In this document: positions 34,564 to 47,142 of the stretch, piece after piece | How positions within the stretch are numbered: the stretch's first letter is position 1 | Layout of the letters: the number at the start of each line of letters is the position of its first letter | Assembly: GCA_030844895.1 (NCBI GenBank) | Contig: CM061226.1 | Location: 46,942,238 to 47,006,237, forward strand | DNA length: 64,000 nucleotides | Reading direction: 5' to 3' | Origin: Ambrosia x helenae | Taxonomy: Eukaryota; Streptophyta; Magnoliopsida; Asterales; Asteraceae | Notes under the pieces: model-generated | The model's database searches: none | What the model saw: only the letters and a program-made list of their open reading frames with translations | Told to the model about the DNA's origin: nothing | Program-made: the position numbers and the translations under genes

Positions 34564-35203
34564 TGTTAAAAATATAACATTTTTATATTTTTACAATTTT
34601 ATTTCTTTGATACAATTTATAAAATATTTTGCATAAGGTATTTGCAGGTGGGCTTGGAGTTTGCAGATGGGCTTGGAATGCTTTGTGGGTACTAGCCCAG
34701 TTTGTGGTCTGTTTGTTTGAGTCCAGAGGTTGAGCCCGGGTTGATTGTGTCCATAAGGAGAGCCCATGCTTGGTGGCCCAGTCCGGGTGTTTTATGTTGT
34801 GAGCATTGCCAGCATGGCAATCCCCATACCTAAATAGAGGGCTCAGATCTAGTGCCTTTGTGTTTCTTTGGGGAATGATCTACGGTGTTCCTTGGCTCGG
34901 GTGTGTTTCTTCCCGAGCCATCCTCCTGCATATTTAAAGCCTTCCTCATGCATTGTTGCCATTTTTGACTCTCTCTCGTTTGTACTCTCTGATAATATTC
35001 TCTCTTTATCACGAGTTTAGGGTTTGTGTTATTCAGATCATCTTGATCTGATAACGAGTGCATCTCTGATTGTTTGTGATAATCATTGAGTGATTTTTGA
35101 GAGTTGTAGTGAGGTTTCTTTGTATATTTTATCTGTCACAGATTTGTAAACTGTGTTTTTGAGGTTTGATAATAAAGTGAAATATGTGCCAACTATTTTG
35201 ACA
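34564..35203 (+). repeat. 3' LTR of copia element
   Basis: TGTTAAAAATATAAC to ttttgaca. It has only (CT)4 at 34970-34978. It also lacks a 15-base attgattatcttgtt segment present in the 5' LTR (about 29500). Confidence 0.92.
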
Positions 35204-36120
35204 CAAACGTCACTTTCATTCTTAATTTGCAGATTATCAAGTAGATTACTGAGCTTGTTGACTTGTTATATTTCAGTAATTGACATCGATGATCTCTTCC
35301 ATTCTAATTCCCAGACCCTTGCGTAGCACTCCCTAACCTTGATTGTCTTACCTTGCAAACTAAAAAAAGCCTAAGGGAACTAAAAATACAACCCCCCCTA
35401 AAATTGACCGTATTCCCATTTCCCATTGTGCACAATTTTTTTTTCTCTTGATCAATATCACGTTTACTAAATTCCTTATGAATTTATCCAATTCCATTCC
35501 AAACTCCAGATAAAATTTTCTTGCACCTAACAAAGCCCGGATTATGCATTCCTCAATGAATCGCATTTACCACCATAACCCACGGTTGATCATACGAGTT
35601 TGTGTGTCTCCGCCACCATTTTGATAAAAATCCCTAGGTTGATATCTTTAATACTTCCAACCCCTAAGTCACCCGTGATCTTTGGCCTGGATATCTTTTC
35701 CTAAGCTACGCACCATCAAGTCTTTTTCATTGTAGATGAAACAACGCCAACAAGAATCTTCTCCCGGTACCTTCAAGAGTCTTCACCACCTCCACCGGAG
35801 CTTTGAATATGAATAGATAATAATTCGGTAGAAAGCCTAACACAGCCTTAACCAACACAAGTCTACCATCAAACAACACAAGTCTACCATCAAACAAGAG
35901 TGTTCTCGCTTTCCGTGAGGATAACCTAGAGTTAAATTTGTCAACAATTTGCTTCGGCTACCACACCCTCTTCATGCTTACTCCAACTAGCAAACCGAGA
36001 TGTACAAAAGGAAACGTCCCCCTTTTACACCTAAGATGATTTTCCATGCAGTCGATCTTGCCATCGCTTACACCCACACCAAATAAATGACTTTTAAATA
36101 GATTAACTTTCATCCTAGAG
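35204..36120 (-). pseudogene. LINE ORF2 RT C-terminal part, second half of the split element
   Basis: Minus strand from about 36100: FPFVHLGLLVG, then RLVLVKAVLGFLPNYY and FKAPVEVV, the plant LINE region after the RT active site. It then runs to a GNGNTVNF-type motif near 35430. It joins 28983 when the copia element is removed. Several stops. Confidence 0.75.
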
Positions 36121-36433
36121 GTTAGATAAAAAACAACTTAGATTTATATTTATATTTTTTATCTTGTGCTTAAAACTAGCATTGAACGGTTAAAAAGTTA
36201 AGCAACAGCAAAAGTTATTTAAATATAAGTTTTGTATTGTATTAACAATACTTGTTGACAAAATGGATATTAACCCAACTCAAAAAATGATAAAACCGAA
36301 CCAACCCGTAAAAACACCATTGTTCTACTTTCATAAAACATTAAAACTAGATTCCCCTGTAGTTTATATATTCAAAATTGTATCAAAACATCAAATCAAA
36401 CAATTTCTCACTAACATTTTTGAAATCGTTTAT
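36121..36433 (-). other. 3' flank of the kinase gene
   Basis: AT-rich, no ORF. Likely 3' UTR and downstream region of the PBL-type gene; no polyadenylation signal stands out. Confidence 0.4.
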
Positions 36434-39400
36434 TTAACGCATTGATTTTGACATTGCACTAGTCCTTGCATTCGTACCCCATTCCTTGGCTTCCGCAACT
36501 TCTCTTTCTCGAGTACTAGCCGATGCCTTGCTTGCCTTATTAATATAAGAAAAGGATCGAGATGGTGATGGTTCACTTGGAGAATCGATTAATTCTATTG
36601 TGTCGTCTGTTTCATCTCCAAGAAAAGTAAGAGCAGTAACCACATCACTAATCAATGGTCGAGCCAATGCATCAACGTTTAGACACATAGCTGCAATCGC
36701 GATTGCTTGGTTCAACCCTTTTTCAGGGTAGTCTCCTTTTAATAGTGGATCGGCTAATTCGGTGAAACTTTGAGGGTTCTTGAAATATGGATATGCCTGC
36801 TCAATAATAAATTTAACAATAATTAAAAAGAATGCAAATAAAAAGATCGGAGAATTAATATGAAATTAGATTTGTTGGGCTACTTTTTGAGTTTCACATG
36901 ACTTCTACACTTAAGAAACATGAAACAAAGATAAAACTAATGCAACGGTGTTTCATATGTAAACGCATTCAAAACTAACATATTGCAGGGTGTTCTTAAA
37001 CCATTGACACTAATTGGACTATCTATATCAAAGTAATTACCTAACGATTTGAAATATATTAAGCTGTATAGAACATGGAACCGCCAGTGTGGTTTACCTT
37101 TATCAAAACTAAAGTTTGGGGTTCGACCCTGATTTGTCAAAACCAAATGAATCAGATCCTAAACATCCCTCCCTTATTCCAGATCACATAATGTGTTTAA
37201 ATATGCACCCCATAATCTTTAACTTCAAAACACAAACAATAAAAACTGATGAAACAACTAAACAAATGTGAATAAATAATTACCCAAGAAACTAGATTTT
37301 GGTCTTTATTTCTCCTTCTTGTATCAATGGCTCTCCTTCCGGTGATGAGCTCCAACAATACTACTCCAAAGCTGTAAACATCGGATTTAGTTGTCAACTG
37401 ACCCGTTCTTTGATACTCGGGTGCACAATATCCGTACGTGCCCATTACTCGTGACGACACATGTGATTTGTCTCCCTCCGGCCCAAGCTTGGCTAGCCCA
37501 AAATCTGAGAGTTTGGCATTGAAATTTTGATCAAGTAGGATGTTGGAAGATTTCAAGTCACGATAAATAACAGGCGGATTAGCCTTATCGTGCAAATATT
37601 CAAGACCTTTTGCAGCATCTAATGCAATCTTCATCCTTGTGAACCAAGGAAGTGGGGCTTTCCTTCGTGGAAGATCTGCAAATATGAATTTATAAACCAT
37701 ATATCATGATCTCCAAATGTATAACTAGAATTAAAATAAACAAATTAATAAAATTTACCACTTTTGTTTATTTTCTAGCTATCATAATTATACAAATATA
37801 GACCAATCTTGATCTAAAGTCTCTATATTTCTCTATATGGAGTGTATAACAATACTAAAAACCAAATTGTTTTCTTATGATATAATTATATGAATATGTT
37901 TTGTTCTTGCAAGTCAGACATAAACTTGGTCAATCTTTGGTGTATAGGATCACGTACATAAAGACATAACTAAAATGCTAGTGCCCACTATTACACTAAG
38001 GGGGTGTTTAGGATTGAGTTTGGAAACAACTTATTGACTTATTAACTTTTTGAAAAGCTAATAAGTTTTTGAAAAGCTTTTTCAAATGACTTATTGACTT
38101 ATTGGCTTTTCAAAAAGTTAATAAGTCAATAAGTTGTTTCCAAACTTAATCCCAAACATGCTCTAACAAGCTATATTAATAGTACTATTTTTATGTTTTT
38201 GATGATTGATATTCTTAAGGGATATTACCCAAAAGATACCAAAGGGCCTTTGGCTAGCAGTATCAATGTGATATATAATAATGTTTTGCATTTCCATGTT
38301 GTGAGGATGCAACCCTCATAATGTACATACAAAATGCAGTTTATCAGTAGAATTAGAAAGTGTATTGTGAGTTTCCATTATAAAAAAATACCTAAAAGAT
38401 GATCTTCTAGTGAGCCCCCAGACATATATTCGTACACAAGAAGTCGTTGATCGCCATCTGCGCAATATCCTATAAGACTCACCAAATTTGGATGATGAAG
38501 AAGGCACAACATCAAAACCTCGACTAGAAATTCTCGATTTCCTTGCAAGCCATTGCGATCAAGTTGCTTCACAGCCACAAACTGAATCAAAATTATCCAT
38601 GTTACGACGTTGTTATTAAACATTTCCAATACTAGTAAAGGTGACAATATTTGTGGCGTGTTGCATTGTACTTCTAGTGAATTATACGAGTTGGTCGGCC
38701 TTTATGAAAAAATTACAAAGCAGATGCTTAATTCTCTACAACAGTTTAGCTTTCCTATATAATGTTTTGAAAACCAAATAATTCATATAATAAATAAGCT
38801 AGTTTTGTTTTTATAAAACACATAAATTTTTATTTGGAATGCACTTTTTTTTTAAAACCATATAATTCATATAAGAACATAATCTAATTTTGTTTTGAGA
38901 AAGTATAGGATACAAAGTATCTTTAACATGCAAAGGATAAGAAGCAATGAGAAGTTGCCACCTGTCAACTATGGTTAAACCAATTAAACTCAATCACAGT
39001 CAATTAAACTCAATTACAGTTAAATCAATGGGCAAATCAGACATTATACATATAATTGTTACGTTAATCTCTGATCCAATCATTCACAGTTCAATTCATG
39101 TTTCAGGTTCAATTCAGGATTCAATTCATGATCGACTAACTATTTTCGATTGACGATCTATTCAATTCACGATTCAATTAACAATAATTTTATACAATTA
39201 TAATTATGCTCTGTTTTTTCATTCGACCAACATTTTTTTAACGATTGATTACTACGGATGATCGTATGATTGACTTAGGTTTACATCTTGATTATATGTT
39301 GTTAATCAAAATCAAGGATCATGGATGTATTGTACAAATAGAAAGATTAGATGATGGAATTTTGATTATGAGTAATGGTATGATGAAGAAGAAGATAAAT

Positions 39401-42190
39401 AACGTGCGTTTATAGTTGTCAAATACTTTCGATTTTGTTTCAAGAAGAAGGATTAAACATAAAAATTAGGTTAAAAAAGAAGTTGCAAACGAAGAAGATG
39501 AAGTTGGTGATAACAGACAGTTTTAAATGCACGTTGTAATGTTTAGACGCACGTCGTAATGTTTAGACGCGCGTTGTAAATGTTTATATACACTTACAAG
39601 GTGCGATTCAAGGCATGTGAGTTTAAATTCTACAACAAGTGCGTCTAAACATTACAACGTGCGTTTAAAATAATGTATGTGCGTTTAAAACACTCTGTTA
39701 TCACCAACATCGTTTTTTTTTCTGCAACTTTTTTTAACCTAATTTTTATGTTTAATCATACTTATTGAAACAAAATCGAAAGTATTTGACAAATATTACG
39801 AGCGTTTATTCATAATTGTATGCTTTTCGTATTATTAATCGTTCCGGTGTAAAACTCTGTTTTTTTATTTTGTACGTTTTCGTTAATTGTAATCGAATGT
39901 TTTTTGTTATTTTGATTGTGTAATCATTCTGGTTTAAAACGATGAAAAATCAGGTTTCAATTGTTAAAAATTATGTTTCGATTGAGTCTGTTGTTACGAT
40001 TTGAATAAAATTTAAACGTTTTTTTTCCTAATTTACCCTTGGTTAGATTAACCCAAATATGATAGGGTTGTTAATTACCATCTTGCCACCATCTTAATCT
40101 AAAATGGCTAAAAATGCTTCTTACGCTTCTCACGTTAAGGTTCTTTGTACGTTATCTATTCCCTTTTGTTTTTATTCAAACATCAATATAGAAGAATATA
40201 ACCATAAATGAAGTTGAGTGTTTTAATGTGTTACCTAGCCTATACATGTGCCCTTTATTTTGCCATCTATATTTTTGCATATTCACCTGGCCGGTTTTAG
40301 CAAGTTTTCCTTTGTAAACTCGGCCGAATCCACCTTCACCGATGAGGGAATCTTGCCGAAAATTATTTGTGACGGCAGCTAGTTCTCGAAAAGTGAAAGT
40401 CTGAGCTGCAATATTGTTACCGGCAGATGCTTTCAAGGCAGCTTGGTTACGCTTAGGGGAAGCAACACTTTTAGTCTTGCCTTCTGTTCGTTGATCATCT
40501 ATTTAAAAGAGTTAGACAACGAAATAGTATAAGTAAAAGAGTTAATTGCCAATTTAGTCCCTGGGGTTTGTCAAAAATTGTCACTTTCATCCAAATCTTT
40601 TTTTTGTTACATATGTGTCCCTGAGGTTTCATTTTTTTGCCATTTTAGTCATCAGCACTAACTCAGTTAACAAAAACTCAGTTAAGTCAAGGACATTTTT
40701 GTCCATACACACCAAACTTTTTTCTTTTGCCATTTTCATCCAAAACCCTTTTTAAATTTATTTTGATTTTCTTTTAGATATTTTATTGTAACAAAAACCC
40801 TTTTTCTTTTGCCGAAGGTTGTGACCGGTGGTGACCTTGGCTGCTCTCTTTAAGTGTTGGGTGTATGTGTTTGATAATAGCAGAGGAAGAACCAAAGTGA
40901 AGGGTTTTTATAAGATAATTGAAATAAAGGGTGTTTGGCAACAGGGATAACAGCTAGAACTCAGGGTGTTTGGGAACAGGTATAGGATCAGAATAAAAGC
41001 GTTTGGCAACGAGTTTAATAGCAGAATTGGAGCGTTTGGCTGCAGACTTGGGACCAACTAAATATTACAAATTAATAATCGGGTGGTCGGGTACGACCCG
41101 ACCCGTTTAACGAGACCCGTAACACTCGGGGTGTTACACCTGACCCGTTAACAAGACCCGTGTTACGGCGGGGTGTTACAATATAATATCTAAAAGAAAA
41201 TCAAAATAAATTAAAAAGAGTTTTGGATGAAAATGGCAAAAGGAAAAAGTTTGGTGTGTATGGACAAAAATGCCCTTGACTTAACTGGGTTTTTGTTAAC
41301 TGAGTTAGTGCTGATGACTAAAATGGCAAAAAAATGAAACCTCAGGGACACAGATGTAACAAAAAAAAGATTTGGATGAAAGTGGCAATTTTTGACAAAC
41401 CTCAGAGACTAAATTGGCAATTTACTCTAAGTAAAATTTAGTTGGTAATAATAATGTGAAAATGGGTCTTGTTGGGTTAATTTTTATCAACAGGTCAAAT
41501 ACGTAAGTGTTAAAACCTAATGATTTGGCATATAAAGAATAGTGTCAGGAAATCCCCAACCTTCTTGTATATATTTATATTTTAATAAAATTTATTGAAC
41601 TTCCTTTTTTATGTCCGTTTATTTGTGCTAAATGGGTATACATTCTAAGCTTCCCTCGTATGCGCAATGTACATTACTGAACTTAACTATAAAATTTAAC
41701 GTCCGTTAGAACAAATGACGAAAACTGTGATAGTTTAATGAGGGTTCCTGCAAGATGGAAAACTGTAATTTACCTTTTTTTAATTATATAAACTATTAAT
41801 GTTCATATTAAAAAAAAAAAAACAAACAAACAAACAAAGTCTATATTTTATAATTAATAAAACAACGTAAGATGTTATAAAGCATTTGAAAATAACATAT
41901 AATCAAATAAACCAGGTGCTGCATTGACGAAATGATGATGCTTTAGTGTTTTTTTTACATAATTAAGCTAATAAAAAAAAATAATTTGACCATGAAGATG
42001 TTTAATTTACCAAGTTACGCCATGATCTGATAAATAAAAAAAAAACGTGTTCTGGAATATGATGATGGTTACCGATCCGAGGAGGTTTGTTGTACGATGA
42101 ATTAGGTACAATCGGGCTTATCCCTCTTCGACTTGAATGTCGTCTTGATCTTCTCTTCTCCTTTAACGCAAAACACGAAAAACAACTCAT
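36434..42190 (-). CDS. receptor-like cytoplasmic kinase, RLCK-VII/PBL type, five exons
   Basis: Exons on the minus strand: 42190-42073, 40498-40287, 38581-38392, 37675-37284, 36796-36434. All junctions are GT-AG and phases fit, giving 424 residues with stop. N-terminus MSCFSCF has two Cys suited to palmitoylation but Ser at position 2 where PBS1 has the myristoylated Gly. A basic linker (RRSRRHSSRR) is followed by NIAAQTFTFREL, the Gly loop GEGGFG, the catalytic Lys in FVAVKQL, YRDLKSSN (catalytic loop), DFG, VSSRVMGTYGYCAPEYQ (activation segment) and SDVYSFGVVLLE. All catalytic residues are present, so an active Ser/Thr kinase at the plasma membrane in immune or receptor signalling is likely. 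Closest in memory to PBL23/PBL24. Introns are long (0.5-1.7 kb) and carry transposons. Confidence 0.92.
38000..38163. mobile_element. Tourist/Harbinger-like MITE in kinase intron 3
   Basis: A 164-bp near-palindrome: arms of about 58 bases (tttggaaacaacttattgac core) facing each other. Ends GGGGGTGTT and, reversed, GAGCATGTT. Flanked by taa on both sides (37997-37999, 38164-38166), the PIF/Harbinger TSD. Confidence 0.8.
39405..39808. repeat. long inverted repeat in kinase intron 2
   Basis: Two arms of about 140-150 bases (39405-39545 and about 39650-39808) are complementary with few differences. The centre holds repeats of tttagacgcacgt. Probably a MITE or a foldback element; no TSD was identified. 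Confidence 0.8.
40539..41427. mobile_element. nonautonomous Mutator-type element in kinase intron 1
   Basis: 889 bp with ~250-base terminal inverted repeats starting GAGTTAATTGCC and, from the other end, GAGTAAATTGCC. Perfect 9-bp TSD taagtaaaa (40530-40538 and 41428-41436). The middle (40800-41175) has tttggcaac repeats and a GACCCG-rich patch but no ORF. Its edge is about 40 bases from the exon 2 acceptor. Confidence 0.93.
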
Positions 42191-42318
42191 GTTTTCTATC
42201 AACTCTGATTTTTTTTAAATACATGAAATATAAACCATGCATTCATATGATAGGATCAAGATCCATTAATCCTGCATAATTTTTTAAAGAAACATGCAAA
42301 CTCTAGCATCAATTCGTT

Positions 42319-42374
<56 letters not shown>

Positions 42375-42664
42375 TTTCTCAAACAGTTTAGAAGAAGAAG
42401 AAAATTAAGGATCGTCAAATCCTTCGGTTACAGAAAAAATAGGGTAAAGAAAGATTGGGTAATTTAGTAATAGAAAAGATCCCAAATGATAGGAATGTAA
42501 TTTCAATTCTAGTTCTAGTTAAAAATAAATAAATAAATAAATAAAATAAAATAAAATTGGCCGTATAATGAGTGTTAAACATATTGGGTAATGCAAGGGA
42601 AAGATGTTGTAAAAAGCCTTCTTAACTTAAAAAGCGTGAGAAATAATTTCAGCCTTAGGATTAG
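42191..42664 (-). promoter_or_regulatory. upstream region of the kinase gene with AT microsatellite
   Basis: Holds a 50-base AT run (42322-42371) about 130 bases upstream of the ATG and an aaat run near 42527-42556. No clear TATA box could be chosen because of the AT content. Confidence 0.4.
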
Positions 42665-42860
42665 TACTACAAGAAATTCGGGCTTTAGAGGCGATCCGCT
42701 GTTTTGTCGCCCCTAAAAGTCAATCCCCACCAACCAACTCCCAGCCGTTGGATCAACGAGCAGATCAACGAATCAAGTTTTATCGTACTGAAGAGTATTA
42801 GGGCCCACGGTCGCCCCTAAAAGTCAAAAATTAATAAATACCCGCCTCTTTTTTTCTTTC
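42665..42860 (+). mobile_element. CACTA transposon end (partial)
   Basis: tACTACAAGAAATTCGG matches the CACTACAAGAAA terminus with the first base changed. Subterminal gggctttagaggcga and gtcgcccctaaaagtc (two copies of the latter) are typical inverted subterminal repeats. The opposite end was not found. Confidence 0.6.
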
Positions 42861-42912
42861 CCTCTCTTCTTTTTCCCTCAAACCAACCCTCTGCGTCTCA
42901 TCTCTCACTCTT

Positions 42913-43020
<108 letters not shown>

Positions 43021-43832
43021 CAATCTCACTCTAGCCTCTTACTTTTCTTGCAGGATTGTAATATTTAAGCGTTATTAAACAACAGTTTAACATAGGAAAG
43101 AGTATTTTGGTTCAGTTATAAAATCAAATTTCAATTGAATTCAAATTGTGCCGCCCTATTCTTGCTTTAACACAAACTTAGGATTGTATGTTCTAGTGCT
43201 ATAAAGTATATTATTGTCCATCATAGATGTTGATGATTATTGATACCTAAACCTATTGAACAATCAATCCGTTAATACTAATCGCATTAGAGTTGTTTGA
43301 CCCATTTATGAAATCCTAGGCTTCATTTGTTGATTTGTTGAATGTAATTATTGAAACATTATGAAACAATGGAAACAAAAAGGAAGTATAAAACAATAGC
43401 TAAAATTCAAACACAAAAAAAAAAAAATAAATAAAAAAAAAAAATTGTTTGATACCAACCTGATTGTTGAAATTATGAAGTTGTTCTCTTTGTTTCACAA
43501 TATCATCAAGACATAATTCATTATCAGTATCCCCGTTGACAATGACAACCGAAAAAAACAAAACTAAGATAATCAACAATCAAATTTAAGTTGCTTGAAG
43601 GAAACATACCTATGATAATCCAAAAAAACGAAGATGGTAGCGATGGTTTGATGATCGACAGCGATACACAAAAAAGAACCGATTAATGAGAAAATCTAAA
43701 TTAATGGTACGATTAGTGTAAAAAATAGGAGTAAATCAAACATTTTTTATGAAGAAAGAAGCTTGATTGAATCAGTGTAAAAGAAGATAATTAAAGCAAA
43801 GAGTAAATGAGATCTCAAACCCTAATCTATAT
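43021..43832. other. intergenic, nothing recognised
   Basis: AT-rich with an A-rich tract at 43415-43443. It may be the interior of the CACTA element starting at 42665. No ORF worth naming. Confidence 0.4.
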
Positions 43833-44046
43833 CTATACTATATTATAAAGCATGTAAGAGGGATTCCCAATAAAATTAAGTAATTACAACATTTAAGGCT
43901 TAGGGTACAACCACCTAATAAAGTCACTATAATGGCATAATGGTATTTTCACATTGCTATTAAATTGTTTTAATTTAAACAAAAATTTTATGCATAATTT
44001 GTAAACTGCCTAATACTCAAGGGATTGATATGAAATGTTAAATTAA

Positions 44047-44412
44047 AGGAAAATGGATTTTAATACTCCCAACTATCGCCTATTGGCGGATATCACGCCG
44101 AACTTTCACTTTGGCCAATAGCACTCCCAACTTTCAACTTATTTTATTCTATCACCCCCAAACTAACGGTTATAGTCTTATGAGTAATGATCTTTCTTAT
44201 CGTTCTTTGTTGACCAATAAACCTATGTCTCAGTAAAAGCGTTTATGTAATTGTCTCTGTTTTTCGGATGAAAACAGAGGATGAAGATTGCGTTAGTTTG
44301 GGGGTGATGGAAGAAAAACAGTTGAAAGTTGGGAGTGCTATTGGCCAAAGTGAAAGTTCGGAGTAATATCCGCCAACAGGCGATAGTTGGGAGTATTAAA
44401 ATCCATTTTCCC
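44047..44412. mobile_element. palindromic MITE, Mutator-type, 366 bp
   Basis: Ends aggaaaatgg and ccattttccc (canonical GGGAAAATGG) with arms of about 130 bases. Perfect 9-bp TSD ttaaattaa (44038-44046, 44413-44421). Other copies: 53004-53282 (complete) and 26670-26795 (half). Confidence 0.92.
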
Positions 44413-44453
44413 TTAAATTAAATACACAACCACATAATACATACATCTACACA

Positions 44454-47055
44454 TTTTTTTTTTGAAAAAATACTTTCATTCACAAACGCCAATCGGACCT
44501 CAAAATGGGGACCGAAGGCTCACACCATTAAAACATATACATGGGGTATTGACACCAATCCTTCCATACCATCCTATTACAATTAGATCTAGACTTTAAA
44601 CCAAAGATACGAAAAGGATTTCACACTAGTCACAATATACTCCACACTAGGCCGCTTATCATTAAACACCGTCTCATTTCTAGCCTTCCAAAGCGACCAT
44701 ACCGTAACCATAACAATACCATGAACCATCTTTTTTTTCCACTTGCAGCCCGTGACCCCTTTATAAATCTGTAAAAGGTCTTTGATCTCACATGCGAAAA
44801 TTGGAGGTAGTCGACACCATCGTCCTATGCATTCCCATACATTCGTAGCAATGAAACAATCAGACAACACATGCATTTCTGTTTCATCTCTATCTAGGCA
44901 CCAAGAACATCTTCTATCCTCAATGAAAATATTTCTGTGAATAAGCGCCATCTTTGTCGGAATCCTATTCATCTCCGCTCACCACGCCATAATAGAACAT
45001 TTCATAGGCACCCAAGCTACCCACTTCATTACGAAGCTCACCCCATCAATCGTCCTCTACTGAATCATATTACACACCGTTTTTGTAGAGTATTTTGTAT
45101 CCCTATCAGCAACCCAATACCAGCTATCATGACTTGTCTGTGCAGCGACACCATCCATCGTCTCGCACATATCAGCCCACTGCATCAGTTCATCTGTTGA
45201 CTGGATATCATCTATCCAATCTGCATAAACGACCAGTTTGTTATTAACCTGTTTAGTTCGCTCCGAAATCCAGCAGTGTTTATTATCCTCCAACCGGTAT
45301 AGTAGGGGCCATTTTTGTTTGAGTGAACAATCTCCTAACCACACATCCAACTAAAATCTAACTGTTTTCCCATCCCTAACCTTAGCTCTAATCAGCATAT
45401 GCATTAACTCATCACCCACCTTCAAACCAGCGACCACTTTAACAATTGTGTCGGTTGCATATTTGTTAACTGGAAGAGAATCCCACATGTTGTTGCTTTT
45501 GTGACATACTTCGACCACTCTTCTCCAAAGCGAATTCTCCTTAGAGCGAAATCTCCACGCCCATTTAAAAATAAGCGCTTCATTAATAGCCTCTAACCTT
45601 TTAATCCCGAAACCTCAAAACTTTTTCGGGGTACAAACACGATTCCAATTAACCCAATAAATTTTATTACCATCGTTAGACCCCGACCAAAGAAATTTTT
45701 TCATAATTTTCCCAAGAGTATCCACCATTTTCCGAGGCGCTTTATACAAGGAGAAATAATATACTAGAAGGCTCTCGAGGACCGACTTAATGAGAATAAC
45801 CCAACCACCAATAAACAAAAGCTTCGCCTTCCAAATAGCTAGTCTAGATTCAAACACGTCAATAATTTTCTTCCAACTAGCACATCTATTCATATTTGCA
45901 CCTACTTTGATACCCAAGTAATCAAAAGGCAAGGCGTCCCGTTTGCACCCCAAAGTCAAAGCCATCTCTTCCGTTTCTTCAATACCCGTACCAACCCCAT
46001 ATAAGTTTGACTTGTGAATGTTAATTTTAAGACCCGAACAGATGTGAAAACATCTAAGAATTCTAGCCAGATTTACCACATTATTCTCTGACCATTCACC
46101 TAGGATGAGTGCATCATCAGCATATAATAGGTGAGATAATACCAAACCATCATTTTCCAGTCTAACCCCTTTAAAATCACCCAACGAACTCGCTTTCATG
46201 ATGACTAAAAAGAGTGCTTCCATGACAACCAAGAATAAGAATGGCGAGAGAGGGTCACCTTGTCTAAGCCCCTTTTGACAAGAAAACTCAAACGTAGGTG
46301 ACCCATTAACCAACACCGCCGACCGGCAGACTTTAGAATCCCCATAACCCACATACACCAACGAGGAGGAAAATGCATTTGCTCCAACATATTAATTAAA
46401 AATTCCAATTAACATTATCATAAGCTTTTTCGAAATCGATTTTCAACAAAAACGCTTTTTTCGATTTCCGTTTCAACCAAGTAACCACTTCGTTTAAAAC
46501 CAAAGGACCATCCAAAATATACCTCTCTTTTAAAAAAGCCGACTGCGATTCTGAAATCACCTCACCCATAACCTTCATCCTAATCGACAGAAGCTTCGAA
46601 ATAACCTTGCTAATCGAACCTATTAAATTAATAGGTCGATATTCCTTCATGCTCGTGGGGTTTTTGCATTTAGGGACCAACGTTATATGAGATACACTAC
46701 AATCCGGGCTAATGAAACCATTATCATAAAACTCAAAAATCGCATTACAGAAGTCGTCTTCCAATATGTGCCAAAAATTCTGCACAAAATGGAAATTAAA
46801 TCCATCTGGGTCGGGCGCCTTATCCTTACCACAATCGAAAACTGTGAACTTTATCTCCTCTTTAGTAAACGGTTGCACCAATTCCTCACCAACGATGCCA
46901 GAATAGTTTTAACATCATCACAAATTAACTTCGGGCGATTACTACAAGCCTCACTAAAATGGTACCGAAAGTGCCTGAGAACTTCTCTTTTTACTAAAGC
47001 CGGTTTTGTGACCCATACCCCATTAATCTCAATTCCCGGAATAGCATTAAATTAG
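44454..47055 (-). pseudogene. 5'-truncated LINE (L1-type) ORF2
   Basis: Runs right to left and ends in a poly(A) tail (44454-44463). RT: KDKAPDPDGFNFHF (46820), YRPINLIGSISKVISKLL (46650), LLKIDFEKAYDNVNW (46440), RQGDPLSPFLFL (46265), YADD (46120), then FDYLGIKVGANM and the FIGGWVILIKSVL block. The zinc-binding domain (RCSWCLDRDETEMHVLSDC, about 44910-44855) follows. Frame breaks near 46395, 45612 and 45350-44975. 5' end near 47055 lacks the endonuclease. Confidence 0.92.
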
Positions 47056-47142
47056 ATGAGTTATAAGAGAAGTTGAAAAGTCTAAATTAAATAACCTTAA
47101 ATTTGATTATTTAATGTCTCAATGTCCACTTATTATATACAA

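Larger units (their letters stand above)
28984..35203 (+). mobile_element. Ty1/copia retrotransposon, complete structure, non-functional
   Basis: Two LTRs of 657 and 640 bp, an initiator-Met PBS, a gag-pol region in copia order (gag, protease, integrase, RT, RNase H) and a PPT. The TSD is taaac (28979-28983) against caaac (35204-35208), one mismatch. It inserted into a LINE. The LTRs differ by a few substitutions, a CT expansion and small indels, so the insertion is fairly recent but gag-pol is broken. Confidence 0.93.

Noticed and set aside
42002..42072. longer first exon of the kinase gene, using the donor at 42010
   Set aside because: The extra residues are unlike the family, and only the donor at 42073/42072 gives the correct phase into exon 2.
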